Part shown: positions 50,501-61,857 of the stretch, piece after piece | Layout of the letters: each line of letters begins with the position of its first letter | Numbering within the stretch: position 1 is the first letter of the stretch | Source: Acanthochlamys bracteata | Taxonomy: Eukaryota > Streptophyta > Magnoliopsida > Pandanales > Velloziaceae | DNA: 64,000 nucleotides | Assembly: GCA_019914995.1 (NCBI GenBank) | Contig: CM034129.1 | Location: 1,625,725 to 1,689,724, forward strand | Direction of reading: 5' to 3' | The notes under the pieces: generated by a model | Told to the model about the DNA's origin: nothing | Database searches by the model: none | What the model saw: only the letters and a program-made list of their open reading frames with translations | Made by a program: the position numbers and the translations under genes

Positions 50501-53500
50501 ACTTTCTCCTTCTCATGCTTGCTTAACCTAAAGTTAGTCCTTAGTCTTATGGAACCTATAGTACGCCAAGTCAAGTGATAACTCCTCACCATCAAGGCCT
50601 GACGACAATTCATATGATGTTATTTCCATATAGAATAGAATAATAATTTATAGATACCTTATGATGCCCAAGGAGTTTCTTCAGCTCCTTGTACGGTTAA
50701 ACTTATATAACAATGCAAATATGCTGTTAGATTCTATATGGATATAACTTCTATTGTCATTTGCAGGTTCGAGGCTAGACACTTATCTATTATTAAACAG
50801 TCGTAAGATGGATAAGTAAATACCTCTCCTTACTTCGATTAGGAAATAAGCGGTTCAATTCCTCAAGAATGGGCTTGTAACACTGGTCCCTCTCTTGTTG
50901 CCCCTTTGCAAGAAATCAAATGATGAAAGAAGTCAGGAAAATAAAGGGTTTCAACTTCCTATTTTAGTTCTCTATTAAGAACTCATAAACATAAAGGAGA
51001 TAGGAAATTACCTCAGCAGCCCAATCCCTCACAATGTTTCTAATTATGCATCTTACCTGACAAGACACCAGAGACATAAACAAAACTATGCAAATTTATG
51101 GCAATGGACTTGTAATGCAGCAAAGAGAGAGAACATCGACAAAATCATACCTTATCAACATCAACTGGAGGGACGTTTAATTGGAAGGATGGATCTAGCC
51201 AATCACGAGCTACCTAAATGTGCAGGTTGAGTTCAAAAACCATATAATTAGCATCAAAGTCTTGATTGCATCAGTCAATACAACAAAGGAGAGAAGTTGC
51301 AAGTACGCCAAATTAGAAAATAAAGAGTTTACACTAGCATTCATGACGACTATAAGGCATGCAATAACTTCTATTAACATAGACTCAACCTCATGAAGGG
51401 TGCAGATGCCACCTATAATGGCATCCCACTACCACCAAAGTGCTAGGGTTTTAAATATCGGCGCACTGCTGGTTATCCGAAAAAGAGAAAATCATTGGAA
51501 CAGACGAAGAAATGAAAAAAAAGTCACTCGTGACAGTTGCATCTACAAGGCGTAGTACTTGAAGTAAGAATACAAACTCATTTAGAGATTTAGTTGAATG
51601 TTAGTAACTAGTGCAGTGTAATAAAAAAAAGAGACATCTAATAAGATTACATTTCCGTTAGTAATGGAGGCACAGCAACGAGTAGCTTCACAAGCGTCGA
51701 CCTTGACATCTCCGCAAGCATTAAATGATGCATTCTGCTCTTCAATTGCTACAGGCCTCTCCATCGTGGACTTACTGTAACCCTCCAAATGCATCTCCTG
51801 CTGGTTATTCAGAAGACAACTGTTGTCACTAGGCAATACTTTTCCTAATGTAAACTGCAATGTACAGCTCTATATATACTTTTGCACACCTCTTTCTCCT
51901 CATTTACTTGCAATAACTTGCATGATGAGCCATTCTTTTCTGTACAACAAGCATTATCAGAAACATCAAAGCCAATTGCACAGCCTGATCTACATGGACC
52001 TGAGAACTACCTATTTCCTTAGAGTTCGATGGAGCATCTGGATAACGGTTCCCTTGAGCAGCACCCCCTAAACTTTCTCTTTCCTCATCCACATCACGGC
52101 TCATGTCTAGTGGTGGTTCAAATGCCTAAAATGAAATTTAAAATGATAGCAGCCCAACACAATCATCATTCAAAGCATGAGTAAAACAAAACAAAACACT
52201 TAGGAAATGTGTACATAACATGTATTATTGAAAAAGACATGAAATCTTGCAAGCTGTATGTTCAGAAATACTAACTACAGCAATATTATCTCTCCGAAAA
52301 AATGGGAGCAAATAATTTACCTGAAGCATGTTCATAATGAAATACGTATTCCTAGATATGCACCTGCAACAAGACAAAGTGTTGCAAAGAGTCACTACTA
52401 ATCTTCTAAAATATAACACAATCACCATACTGATAAGGACCAAAAAAATCTTTTCTATGGTAATTCAAGCAAAAAAGAATGTAAAAGACAACCACTTGGG
52501 GCAGGTGAGTATCATAAGAATAGCTTTCAAGTTACAAGTAAAAAGCTCAAAAATTGAGGAGCATACTAGTCTAGATCTAGCAGGTTTGAAAGAGGGGAGG
52601 TGCACACGAGGCAGAGACAATCTCCCTTTCCTCTTAAATCACTCTTGTCAATAGAAATTTCATGCATTTGTAAGGTGTTCAATGCAATCACATCACTGTC
52701 TGTTGGTAACTCATCTCAACATAGGAGGCAATCATGCATAAAGAGAGGGCATGGGCATGCCCATCTTTTTAACACAAAATTAAAACAAATATGAGAAATT
52801 AACATGCCTTTTATTAATTAATCTCTTAAAATTAGTGAATTCAAAAGCTGCAATCCTAAAATTACTTTACCGTCTTAGTTTCTGAAACTTCTTTGGCATA
52901 TGAGAGAGCAGAACCTGGAGACGAACATGAAATTTCACACAATCAGTTCCTCAAAGATAACAAAGAAAGCAGCAAAATGCCAAGCAGTTTTATTAAAGTC
53001 TCATAAGAAATAACAATTAATCAGAAAAATCTGACAATCGACCATTACAACATAAAAAGGGCCTTACTTTATGTTCAGGGGAAAGCCTCTTGAAAGATTT
53101 TTCATTTCTTCTGATATCTGCTTCAGCTGCATCTGGATAACTAGACAAATACACCTTCATATGAATAATCTCGAGAGTTGAATAGAGAAAACAATGCATG
53201 CCTTCAACCACGAGCTCAAAAAAGCCGTATTTTAGTTTCCAACCCAAAGTTTTTCTAATAACATCTACGTTAAACACATACAGATCAATTTTAGTCAAAC
53301 AAATAAACCAACTTCATTAAGAACTGAGCAAAACAGAACAAAAATAACAAAAAATTTTCGAACTTGAAGGGTCTAGACTCTAGCCAGCTGAGAATCGACA
53401 GCAAAGACACTATGAATCAAATCAAAAGAATCAAAGAAGTTTCAATTCCAAGAAGCAGAGAGATGGAAAACTCGAAAAGGAAAACAAAGAAAGCGAGAGT

Positions 53501-53595
53501 TGTGGTTCGATTGATTACTTGAGGTAGGCGCTAATGATGCGGCGAAGAGATTTTATCTCGAGTGCCTCGTCTTCCTTCGTGTACTCTGGCGCCAT
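47528..53595 (-). CDS. CARNMT1: N2227/CARNMT1-type histidine methyltransferase, 19 exons
   Basis: SAM-dependent methyltransferase of the N2227 family. Animal members make anserine from carnosine and methylate histidine in C3H zinc-finger proteins; the plant substrate is unknown. Exons: 53595-53519, 53140-53068, 52914-52871, 52363-52321, 52125-52098, 51999-51890, 51797-51651, 51213-51151, 51056-51012, 50903-50824, 50342-50278, 50202-50136, 50028-49915, 49570-49497, 48618-48521, 48348-48289, 48193-48125, 48047-47994, 47569-47528 (about 450 aa). Seen: SYPDAAEADIRRNE-like N-terminus (here NYPDAAEADIRRNEKSF), DPSFQLNVPPVDVDKVRCI, the SAM loop CCLVPGAGLGRLALEIS, NEFSYYMMICSSFILNQ, EWLIYPWIHSNCNSLSD, CFFLDTAHNIVEYIEIISK, INLGPLLYHF and a C-terminus NRYFSAFWTMRKR. 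The central Cys/Glu-rich segment (51651-52125) is poorly conserved, and its two short introns are deduced only from frame. All other junctions are well supported. Confidence 0.9.
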
Positions 53596-54118
53596 TCCGC
53601 CGTGTACGGCGGCGGGGGACGGTGGAGCTCGGCGGCGATAGAGTTTTAAACAAACAGCAGTTGGTGATCACGGGGCCTTTTCCTACAACTTCGTTATTCG
53701 CTGACGTTAAGAATAACACTTATTTGCAAATTAATCTACTATAAATATATTTAGTAATTCATAGATTCATAGGTTTAAACAAGCAATAATTTGGTTGAAG
53801 ATATTTGCAAATTAAATCCTTTAATAACTGTTGAAGTAAATACATAACAAAGACCTTATTAAGTATTGGGCTTTGCATAGTCAATTATGGCCCAATTGAA
53901 GTTCGGGAGATAAGCGCGTTGTTCCAATTCTACCCTTTTATTAATTGAGCGAGCGGCATCTGAGGGTTTATTGCGGTTCAAAACCTTTCTTCCTCGTCTC
54001 TGCTCGTTCCATGGTTTTTCTTCGTTGCTTTGTTCGAAACCCTAATTTTTTGCCCGCTTCAATGATTCGATAATTCCAAAAACAAAAAGATCGAATTCTC
54101 TTCTTCAATTCTGTAACA
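53596..54118. promoter_or_regulatory. Shared head-to-head promoter region
   Basis: 523 bases separate the ATG of the minus-strand methyltransferase from the start of the plus-strand coiled-coil relic. It contains a TGGCCCAATT element near 53893 and CT-rich leader sequence on the plus side. No TATA box stands out for either gene. A bidirectional promoter is inferred from spacing only. Confidence 0.45.
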
Positions 54119-57100
54119 ATGGCCCGTGACGTGGAGTTAGGTTCGGATTCATCTAAACCTTGTTGCGTTGATGTGAGTGCTCTTTCGATTTCTTCATTCT
54201 TTTTAAATTTTCGTTTGATTGTTTTGATGTTTTAGATTGTTGGATTTGTTTACGTTGGCTTTTGTTTGTGTTTGATTAGGTTAGGAAGATGTTTCAGGAG
54301 CTGAAGGAACGGAGAAATGCGTTGAGGAAAGCAATGAAGCTTCTACAAGATCAAAACATTAACTAGAGAGTGAGAATAAGCTACTCAAGGAGCAGAAAAG
54401 TTAAATTGGAGGACGAGAATCAACGGCTAGATAGTGGTAAGTTGGTAGGTTTCTTATTTCATGTTTTGGAATTCTTATTGATTGGTAAACTATTTGAATT
54501 TGATGCTATTAACTTGTGCATTGTTGAAAACTGTTAGGTGACAGAGAATCCACAACTAGATTGGGGTGAGTTGTTAAGGTTCTTAACTTTTTCTAAAAGT
54601 TCTTGTTGAGTGGTACCCGACTTGAGTGTGGTGTTATTAACTTGTTCATTACTGAAAATTACATGTTTTGAGGAAATTTCTCAAGCTTATTTCTTTGGGA
54701 ATAATCTATGTCCGTATGAAAGTTCAGCATCAATTGTTTGTGAAAACTTTGGCTGCATACATTCAGTCCCTTAGCCTTGACATCTTGTTTACCATTTGTC
54801 ACAGTTTTCTTACTGAACAACAAAGAGAAACACTTCTAGAATTCCTTTAAGGTACTACCATAATTGGATTTTTAGGTTGTGAAATGAGTGATTCATTTAA
54901 GACATCCCTTTGATTGACAACTTGCTTTAAGTTGGTGCTGAATTTGTGCTGATTCTTGGAAGGGAGCCATATTCTTTTACATCTTAGAATGGAATTCTCT
55001 CATCACTGTACTTATGACATTAATCTTTTTGAGTCTGTGTTACTTCAACAATATATTTAGTAGTTTAGCTCGATGACCTCAATCTTCATCTGATCCAGCA
55101 TATAAAGAGGGATTGCAGTAATGGGATGAGAGGGTGGAGGCAGAATCAAAGGAATCCAGCATCTAAGTGAGTTGGAGAAAGAAATTAAATGCTTAAAGAC
55201 TGAGATTTCCTCCTATCAAAAGCATGAAGTTGTGATGGGTCTGCATAATGAAGAAAGCAACCTACTTAATAAACAAATCTCTGGAGAAGATGCAGAACTT
55301 GCACGACTTAAGGAGCTTCTTGATAAAGAGAAGAAGAGGGTAGACTCTGAGAATAAGAAAGCTTAAAACAAGAAGATGAAGAGCTACACTGGCATGGAAA
55401 CGAGTTAAAGTGGAAAAGAGCAAAGCTGAAGAAGAGCATCCAGAGAGTGAAAGCAGCATTGCCGAAGAACATAGGCTTTGTCTAGAAAAGCTAAAAAAAG
55501 AAGTTAGTGAAGTGAGAGAGAAGTGGATGGCTGAGAAGTAAAAGTAGATGACTCGAGTCAAAAGCTTGAAGGAGAAGCAAAAAGCTATCAGGGGGAAGAT
55601 ACATGCAGATTTGGAGAAGGTGAAAGTTGAAGTGCAAAACAAGCTTACTCAAGTAGAAAGGAAGAGAGTAATGGATGAAAAGGGTCAAGTTGATGATTTG
55701 CTTAAAAATTAGAAGGGGAGAAGCAACAGGTAGAAGAAATGCAGAAGAAGGTAAAGGACATCATGCCAGCTGGGAATCAGACTGGGTGTTTCACATAAGA
55801 AGCAAAGTCGATGATAGCCAAGATTGATGCCCTTTAGCTAAGCTTTTAAGAGCAGCTTAAACTAGAACGAACAAATCAAGGCATTACAAAAAGATAGCAA
55901 AGTTAGAGATGGCTGAATTAAGTTTTGTGAGAGAGGAACTACGTCTGTTCAAGGAGCATTTTGGCAATTTGCATCACACTTCAGCATACTTGATGGTCAA
56001 ATTTCATCTTACATAGAAGATATAGGTGGCATATACAAGGTTTGTTCTCTCCCACTATTGTTTAGAAGTTATTTTCATCATTATCCAAGTCTTTTCTATT
56101 ATATCTGAAGTCTGTTTACTACATTGCATGTGTGTCTGCTGCAAAAGTCAACTGCTGCAATTTACCTTGGAATGCTATTGCAGAATTGCTTACTGTCTAT
56201 TATTTCTGTGTAACTCTCAGTTCTGACTGGTATAATTCTTTTCTGGGGAGCCTGCGTTGCTTTTCTGTTTGTGCTAGTTCTCAATCTTCTATTGAAAGGG
56301 AACTATGGAGATCAGTCTATCCTGTTTAATTTTGAGACAGTTAATCCAGCTCATGGTTTTGACATTTTGCTTAGGATGTGTTGCTGTTTAGGTTAATAGG
56401 ATATTGACGTTTTCACTTATGGGGTTTTGTTTGCAGGAAACTTCACTTATTACGGAAGATGCAACCTTGAGACGGCATGCTGCAATGATCAATTTGATAA
56501 AACAGGAGATCGTAGGTTAGCTTCAGGTACAGATTTGAGTTGGACTCTCCAATTGGAGATTCTATCAACAGAAAATCACATTCCGTTACCTCCACTTATC
56601 TGATAGAAATTCATGGGCGCATAGGGAATGAATGTTTTTTTACTGTCAGCAAATTGACCAATTCTGTGAACTCTAACCAGAAGCCTGGTATTCGAACCCA
56701 ACATTTTATGACAAAACCGATAAGGTCAGAAAGAGATGTCGGGGACGTAACTGAAGTTATTGGGCAGCTTCCTGATCTTATCAGGATGAAAAGATAGATT
56801 CAAAATTCGCAAGAATCCTTCTCGATAGCGGTTATTATGAGAATAGCCTCCTCTGCCAGAATACTGCTGAAAGAAACTTCAGCACTTAGTGATGGTGTGG
56901 AATTTACACAAAAGAAGAGCTTGCAGCGAAGAGATTGTATAAAGAGTAGGCAGCACATTGATATATAGCCTTGTCATCAAGTTGTCAATGAAAACCAAGA
57001 TTGCAAGTCTGGAACTGGAGTCCATGACAACCAACTGTTATTCATGGAATCTGGGAAACTTTTGGAAGTGGGAACAAATGTGCAGTCTTTTGGAACCACA

Positions 57101-58085
57101 TACCAATGATAGTAGTGAACAAGCCTTCTTATTTTGTTTCGAGGACATTCTTGCTGGAGATTATTTAAATCCTCTTAATCTTGATGATGATGTTTATGAA
57201 GGAAGACAGAGAAATGTGATGGAAAGGGCTTTTCTCCATCTTTACAGAGATTGAACTTCCTAAGCTCCAATATTATCACAGAGATGACTCTTAATATTTG
57301 GTTGAAGGTTTTATGAGTAGATTTTACACTGGGATAGTTGCTTCAATGTCTAATTCTCTCTTGAATGTAGTAAATATAGAGATATTTCTTATATTCTATG
57401 TTAGTAAGCACTTGAGAGTCCCCGATTTTCATGGCACTTCAATATGAGGTTACTTCGTTTTCATCTGATAAAAAGGAAGGAATTTCTGGTTCTTCCATTA
57501 GGCAATTAGCTTACTGGCATTACAAAAAATGCCAAATCTGCATGAAGAGGAAATCTGTCATGGTGGCAGATATCACATTCATTCTGTAAAGTCTGGTGAA
57601 TGTTCCCTAGCAGTAGATGATCTTGGAAGCGCTGCAGGTACAGAAGCTAGTCTACAAAGTAGAGCAGATGTTTGCTCTCAAGCCTTAAATGATGGTGTCG
57701 CCGGCTATCAAATTGACTGCACAATTGAGGCTGGTGGAGGCTCTGGAGATGCTGATATTATGCATGATAACATGCTCGCGATGATGCTTGCAATCCAGCA
57801 CATATGGCTATGCTCTGAGATGTTCAGTCTTCAGACTGATTGTTCTACGATTCTATGTGCACCTTGTCAATCAGCTCGGCCTCTCATCCAAAAGTCAGTC
57901 CTCGTATGTTGGTGTCAGAATATAAATGTCATGTTTGTGAAATAGCTGATCATCTGTTTTCGTTCCATGGTCCTGTTTCTAGAATGAATGCGGATTTGAA
58001 AGTGCCATTTGCTTGTGCTAAGGAACCAGGAAATCAGTGTGTCAGCAGGAATTGTCAACATAATGCAATTTCCCATATTTTCTAG
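54119..58085 (+). pseudogene. Decayed gene for a long coiled-coil protein
   Basis: A plausible first exon (54119-54172, MARDVELGSDSSKPCCVD) ends at a good donor. A second block from 54280 (VRKMFQELKERRNALRKAMK...LLQD) then hits stops. Further on, long charged heptad-like blocks appear in shifting frames: 55160-55366 (ELEKEIKCLKTEISSYQKHE, then KELLDKEKKRVDSENKKA), 55370-55760, 56430-56520, 57060-57254 (EDILAGDYLNPLNLDDDVYE) and 57529-57945. Stops and frame changes separate nearly every block, including places where splicing would not help, so I read it as a host pseudogene. The domain order, a CC-containing N-terminus, a long coiled coil and an acidic conserved C-terminal part, recalls the plant MEE22/EMB1611 type, but that is from memory and unchecked. 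Many antisense leucine-rich frames here are shadows. Poor assembly of an intact gene is the alternative. Confidence 0.65.
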
Positions 58086-59801
58086 TGTTTTCAAGTAAAA
58101 GGGATGATAACAGCCTATCAGGGATACTAAATGCAATGAATTCTTTTGTTCATAAGAAGCCAGTGACCCTCAATCAGATTTTATTGTTGAAATGCTGCGG
58201 CCTATCATTTGAGAGGAATCGCTAACTTGGTAAGAAGCTTAGAAGCTAATGATTATTTTCGTTGCAGTTTTTTATGTAGTAACCTTCATGATTTCTATTT
58301 ATCTATGGAGAGTTAACTGAGAATTGGCCGTGCTCTTTTTAATGTTTTCCTATTTACCAGGGAGAAAGCCACTGTGTTTGTTTTGTTGCTGCTATACGCA
58401 ATCAGCACTAAGCTAGAAGCAGCATCCTGCTGTAATGGGAATCTAGATTACCATCATATATGGTTCTTGATGATTCTCTCTTTTCTGTTGTAAGCAGGCA
58501 TTCATTAGTCACATCACTGGTGCATAGCGGAGTTGGTTTGTGACGTGCTGCTTCAGATTGTATTCTGAACCTATCTGAAGTGGGTTTTTGTGGGTGATAA
58601 ATCAATCAGCGATTTTCTTTTCGATATTCTCAACTACAAGCTAGACTGGAGAGTTTTCTCACTCTTTCTCTCTGTGGTGTGCAAGGAACCGGCATTGCCA
58701 AAATTAGCTAGTTAGATTGTGGGGTGTTTCATACTAATATGTTGAATGTTCACATAATACACTAGTCGAATTGTGAGCCCCATGTAGGACGGTTCAATAT
58801 GCTCAAGTCGAGAAAATTAGTGCAAATTTTGAACTATATTCTCTGTCCAAGACGAAATTAACACTGTTCAAGTTGATCCTGATTAATCGTTGTGCCTTGG
58901 TGTTGAACTGCTCTCATTCTACGGCAGCTTCGAGACGTATATTAGCAAAAGCAGAAGCTAACCAACTTAAAATTGTGAATATTAACCTTGTGTGTGTAGA
59001 GAAAGTCTTAGTTGATATATATTACACCAATTTTTCTGTATTCTAGACTTGACCTTGAAAATTCGATAACGTCTTCTAACAAACTTCAATTTATGTTGAA
59101 TGGAGATGGTTTTATTTTATATGCATGCGGTGAGTCATTACCATTGTGGGCGGCTACGTACCTTCAAATGCCCTTGACAGAGTGCCATTTCCGTAGGTAA
59201 CTTGCCTGCTTTCTGCACCTACACTACTAGAATCCAACGCCATCCGCTGTCAGCCTAGACTAACAAAAAAATAGCATGTCAAGCATTGTCTTAATTATAT
59301 CTATCTTAGAAAAAATTTAAATTCTATATCATCATCTTACAAATTTTTCTGCAACGACTTGGAAAATGTTAGCAAATATACATATAAGGCAAAGAGATAA
59401 AGGCCATCTTGATAGACCAGTTTTCACCTCTTCCGCCGAATTTCTCTTGCTGCTTAGACCCATTTTTCACATGATAATTATAGACATCTTTGATAAATTT
59501 GCATTAATTCCTAAATAGCTAAACACACACTAATTGTTTTTTGTAAAGAATTCATCTTTTGTGAATTAATTCATTGGAAAGTTTGACTGTGAAGTTCTTT
59601 TAAATCTGGAACAACAGGTCATCTCTCCGGGTCGTCGCATACATGCAAGTTCATTTTATTCAAATTTCTCAAGCTACATAGAATTCTCCAAAAACTTTGA
59701 CAAACTAGACAATCCATCACTCTCCATTACCATATATAAATACCACCCTTCAATTCATTTCCTTCACTCAAACACAACCAAAAAGAAAGAAACCATCAAC
59801 A
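58086..59801. other. Spacer between coiled-coil relic and thaumatin-like gene
   Basis: 58086-58650 may still hold remnants or the 3' end of the decayed gene. The rest is unremarkable AT-rich DNA leading to the promoter of the PR-5 gene, with several TTTGAC/TTGAC W-box cores (for example near 59582 and 59697). Confidence 0.5.
59733..59740 (+). promoter_or_regulatory. TATA box of the thaumatin-like gene
   Basis: TATATAAA within ACCATATATAAATACCAC, 62-69 bases upstream of the ATG. Transcription would start near 59765, giving a short A- and C-rich leader typical of PR genes. Confidence 0.8.
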
Positions 59802-60476
59802 ATGGCTTCAGCAGGAGTTAGCTCACTGCTATTCTTCATCCCCTTCTTAGCATTCTCCATTGCATACGCCGCAAACTTCCACGTCGTTAACAACTGCCCT
59901 TACACTGTCTGGGCAGCTGCAGTCCCCGGCGGTGGTCGGCAACTCAACCAAGGCCAATCATGGGACGTCAATGTGCCCGCAGGAACCACTGGTGGCCGTG
60001 TCTGGGGCCGCACAGGCTGCAACTTTGACGGAAGCGGTCGCGGTTCTTGCCAAACCGGAGATTGTGGTGGAGTCCTCGCCTGCACAGGTTACGGTCGCCC
60101 ACCGAACACTCTCGCCGAGTTCGGTCTCAACCAGTTCAACAACTTAGATTTCTACGATATTTCACTTGTGGACGGATTCAACGTCCCGATGGATTTCAAG
60201 CCGACAAACGGAAACTGCCACGATATTAAATGTAATGCTGATATTAACGGGCAGTGTCCGGCGGAGTTAAGGGCTCCCGGAGGATGCAACAACCCTTGCA
60301 CTGTGTTCAAGACTGATCAGTACTGCTGTAACTCCGGCAGCTGCGGTCCGACGAACTACTCGCAGTTCTTCAAGCAGCGGTGCGCAGATTCGTACAGTTA
60401 TCCGAAGGATGATCAGACGAGCACTTTCACTTGCCCTGGTGGAAGCACTGACTACACTGTTACCTTCTGCCCATGA
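59802..60476 (+). CDS. Osmotin/thaumatin-like protein (PR-5)
   Basis: Secreted PR-5 protein; family members permeabilise fungal membranes or bind beta-glucans and are induced by pathogens, salt and wounding. Single exon, 224 aa. A signal peptide covers about residues 1-23 (hydrophobic [15 protein letters not shown], cleavage before [11 protein letters not shown]). The mature protein has all 16 conserved cysteines of the long type (eight disulfides). The thaumatin signature [14 protein letters not shown] is at residues 77-90. The acidic cleft elements are present ([20 protein letters not shown]), which fits antifungal or glucan-binding activity. The protein ends ...DYTVTFCP with no vacuolar C-terminal extension such as tobacco osmotin has, so apoplastic secretion is the likely destination. 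Codons are more GC-rich than in neighbouring genes, as is common in highly expressed intronless PR genes. Confidence 0.96.
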   Translation: MASAGVSSLLFFIPFLAFSIAYAANFHVVNNCPYTVWAAAVPGGGRQLNQGQSWDVNVPAGTTGGRVWGRTGCNFDGSGRGSCQTGDCGGVLACTGYGRPPNTLAEFGLNQFNNLDFYDISLVDGFNVPMDFKPTNGNCHDIKCNADINGQCPAELRAPGGCNNPCTVFKTDQYCCNSGSCGPTNYSQFFKQRCADSYSYPKDDQTSTFTCPGGSTDYTVTFCP

Positions 60477-61857
60477 GCAAGAAGGCAAAGCAAGCCTTCA
60501 TGCATGATTCTCCATGATTATTTTAAGTAGTAGGTGAATAACAGAGACCAGATGATCACGCTGTTGAACTTCCTGGTCTGAATAAAGTTTGTTGCTTCTT
60601 CATGCAACATATCAGTATTTATCTAAATTAATAAAATAATTTCTGTTTGGTTTCTATAGTACTATCACGTTCAGCATCTCACTTAAATCAATACACTAAT
60701 ATATAATCAATTCAGAATTACAGACTCTGGTGCAACCCCTAAGACAATCTCTCGTGGTCTAGTTTAATTTGAAATACTCTGAACCAATTTAGGCTAATCG
60801 TAGGTTATCACTTTTCGTTGTCTACGCAATATACTTGGTTCGACTTAAGGTATTAACTAAGTACGTATTTCTCTCGGCAAAAAATTGAGTTACAAAATAT
60901 GAATTTTTAAAGGTGAGTTATTTAAAAAATAATGATTGAATCGTGAGTTTGATTTATTTATTTATTTTATTTAAGAAGTGGTGTAGAAGTAAAATTTTTT
61001 AGTTATAAATTTTGAATTATGAAAGTGGAATTTTTGGTTTTAAAAAAAAATTGAGTTCAAATTGTTGGTGAATATGCCCTAAGTTGAACTAAGCGTATTG
61101 TGTAGACAACTTGGAGAATTAATTAACTAAAGCAGGCAAGCAAAGCGCAAGCAAATCACTTCCAAAACAACCAAATAGGTATTCATGGAAATGGAAAAGG
61201 GGAGATATTTTAGGCGGTTATGGAGAGTGATGGATTGAATAGTTGTGCATGAGAATAATATCAAGCTTTGCAGCTTATCTGAAAACTATTTCTGAAGACT
61301 GAACTAGTCCAAGAATAGAGTCAAAGTAATTACTTTTCCTTCACAACAGAATCAGTCCGCGATTGACATTTTCAGTTGAGCTTTGCGGTTGTGTGAAAGT
61401 TATGCGATGAGATTTTGAGTTGTTCAAATGTATTGAAGTGTTTCTAGTAGTAAAAGATTCAACGAGTACGCGAAGATGTTATATTTTGAAGTATGGTTAT
61501 GAAGTTTATGTACATGAATATTTTTCAGAAAAGCAGAGAATAAGAGGGCCAAAATTTAACTTCAACCGATCACGAAGGGACTCGAACCAACAATGTTTCT
61601 TTATGGAGGACAGGAAATTCATGGCTGAACTTAAAACAAGCAAGGCTTCTTTGTGGAACCCAACAGGATGACAGGGAAAGCACGCTTTTAAATTTTCATA
61701 ACAAGCAAACCAAATTCAATAGAAACAAGAACAGCAACACAAACGTATTTACATGCAGCTGCATCTGTACTACAAAGAAGTAAATCACATAGCTGTATGA
61801 GGTAGAAAAATATAGCGTACGGAAATGTTAGAGAATGATCTACCAGCTATCACAGAC
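60477..61857. other. Convergent flank of PR-5 and NTMT1-like genes
   Basis: Holds the 3' UTR of the thaumatin-like gene, an AT-rich spacer and, from about 61680, the probable 3' UTR of the minus-strand methyltransferase. No coding region is supported. Confidence 0.6.
60581..60586 (+). terminator. Poly(A) signal of the thaumatin-like gene
   Basis: AATAAA 105 bases after the stop codon, at a typical distance for a plant near-upstream element. Confidence 0.55.

Noticed and set aside
55262-55688. Minus-strand leucine/serine-rich ORFs that look like membrane proteins
   Set aside because: They are antisense shadows of Lys/Glu-rich coiled-coil sequence, which always reads as Leu/Phe/Ser on the other strand.
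56680-56710. GGTATTCGAACCCAAC, another T-arm-like string
   Set aside because: It sits in the coiled-coil relic with no cloverleaf around it.
61555-61600. GGGACTCGAACCAA, reverse complement resembling a tRNA T-arm (GGTTCGAGTCCC)
   Set aside because: The flanking stem does not pair as a five-base T-stem, and no acceptor, D or anticodon arm can be folded around it.
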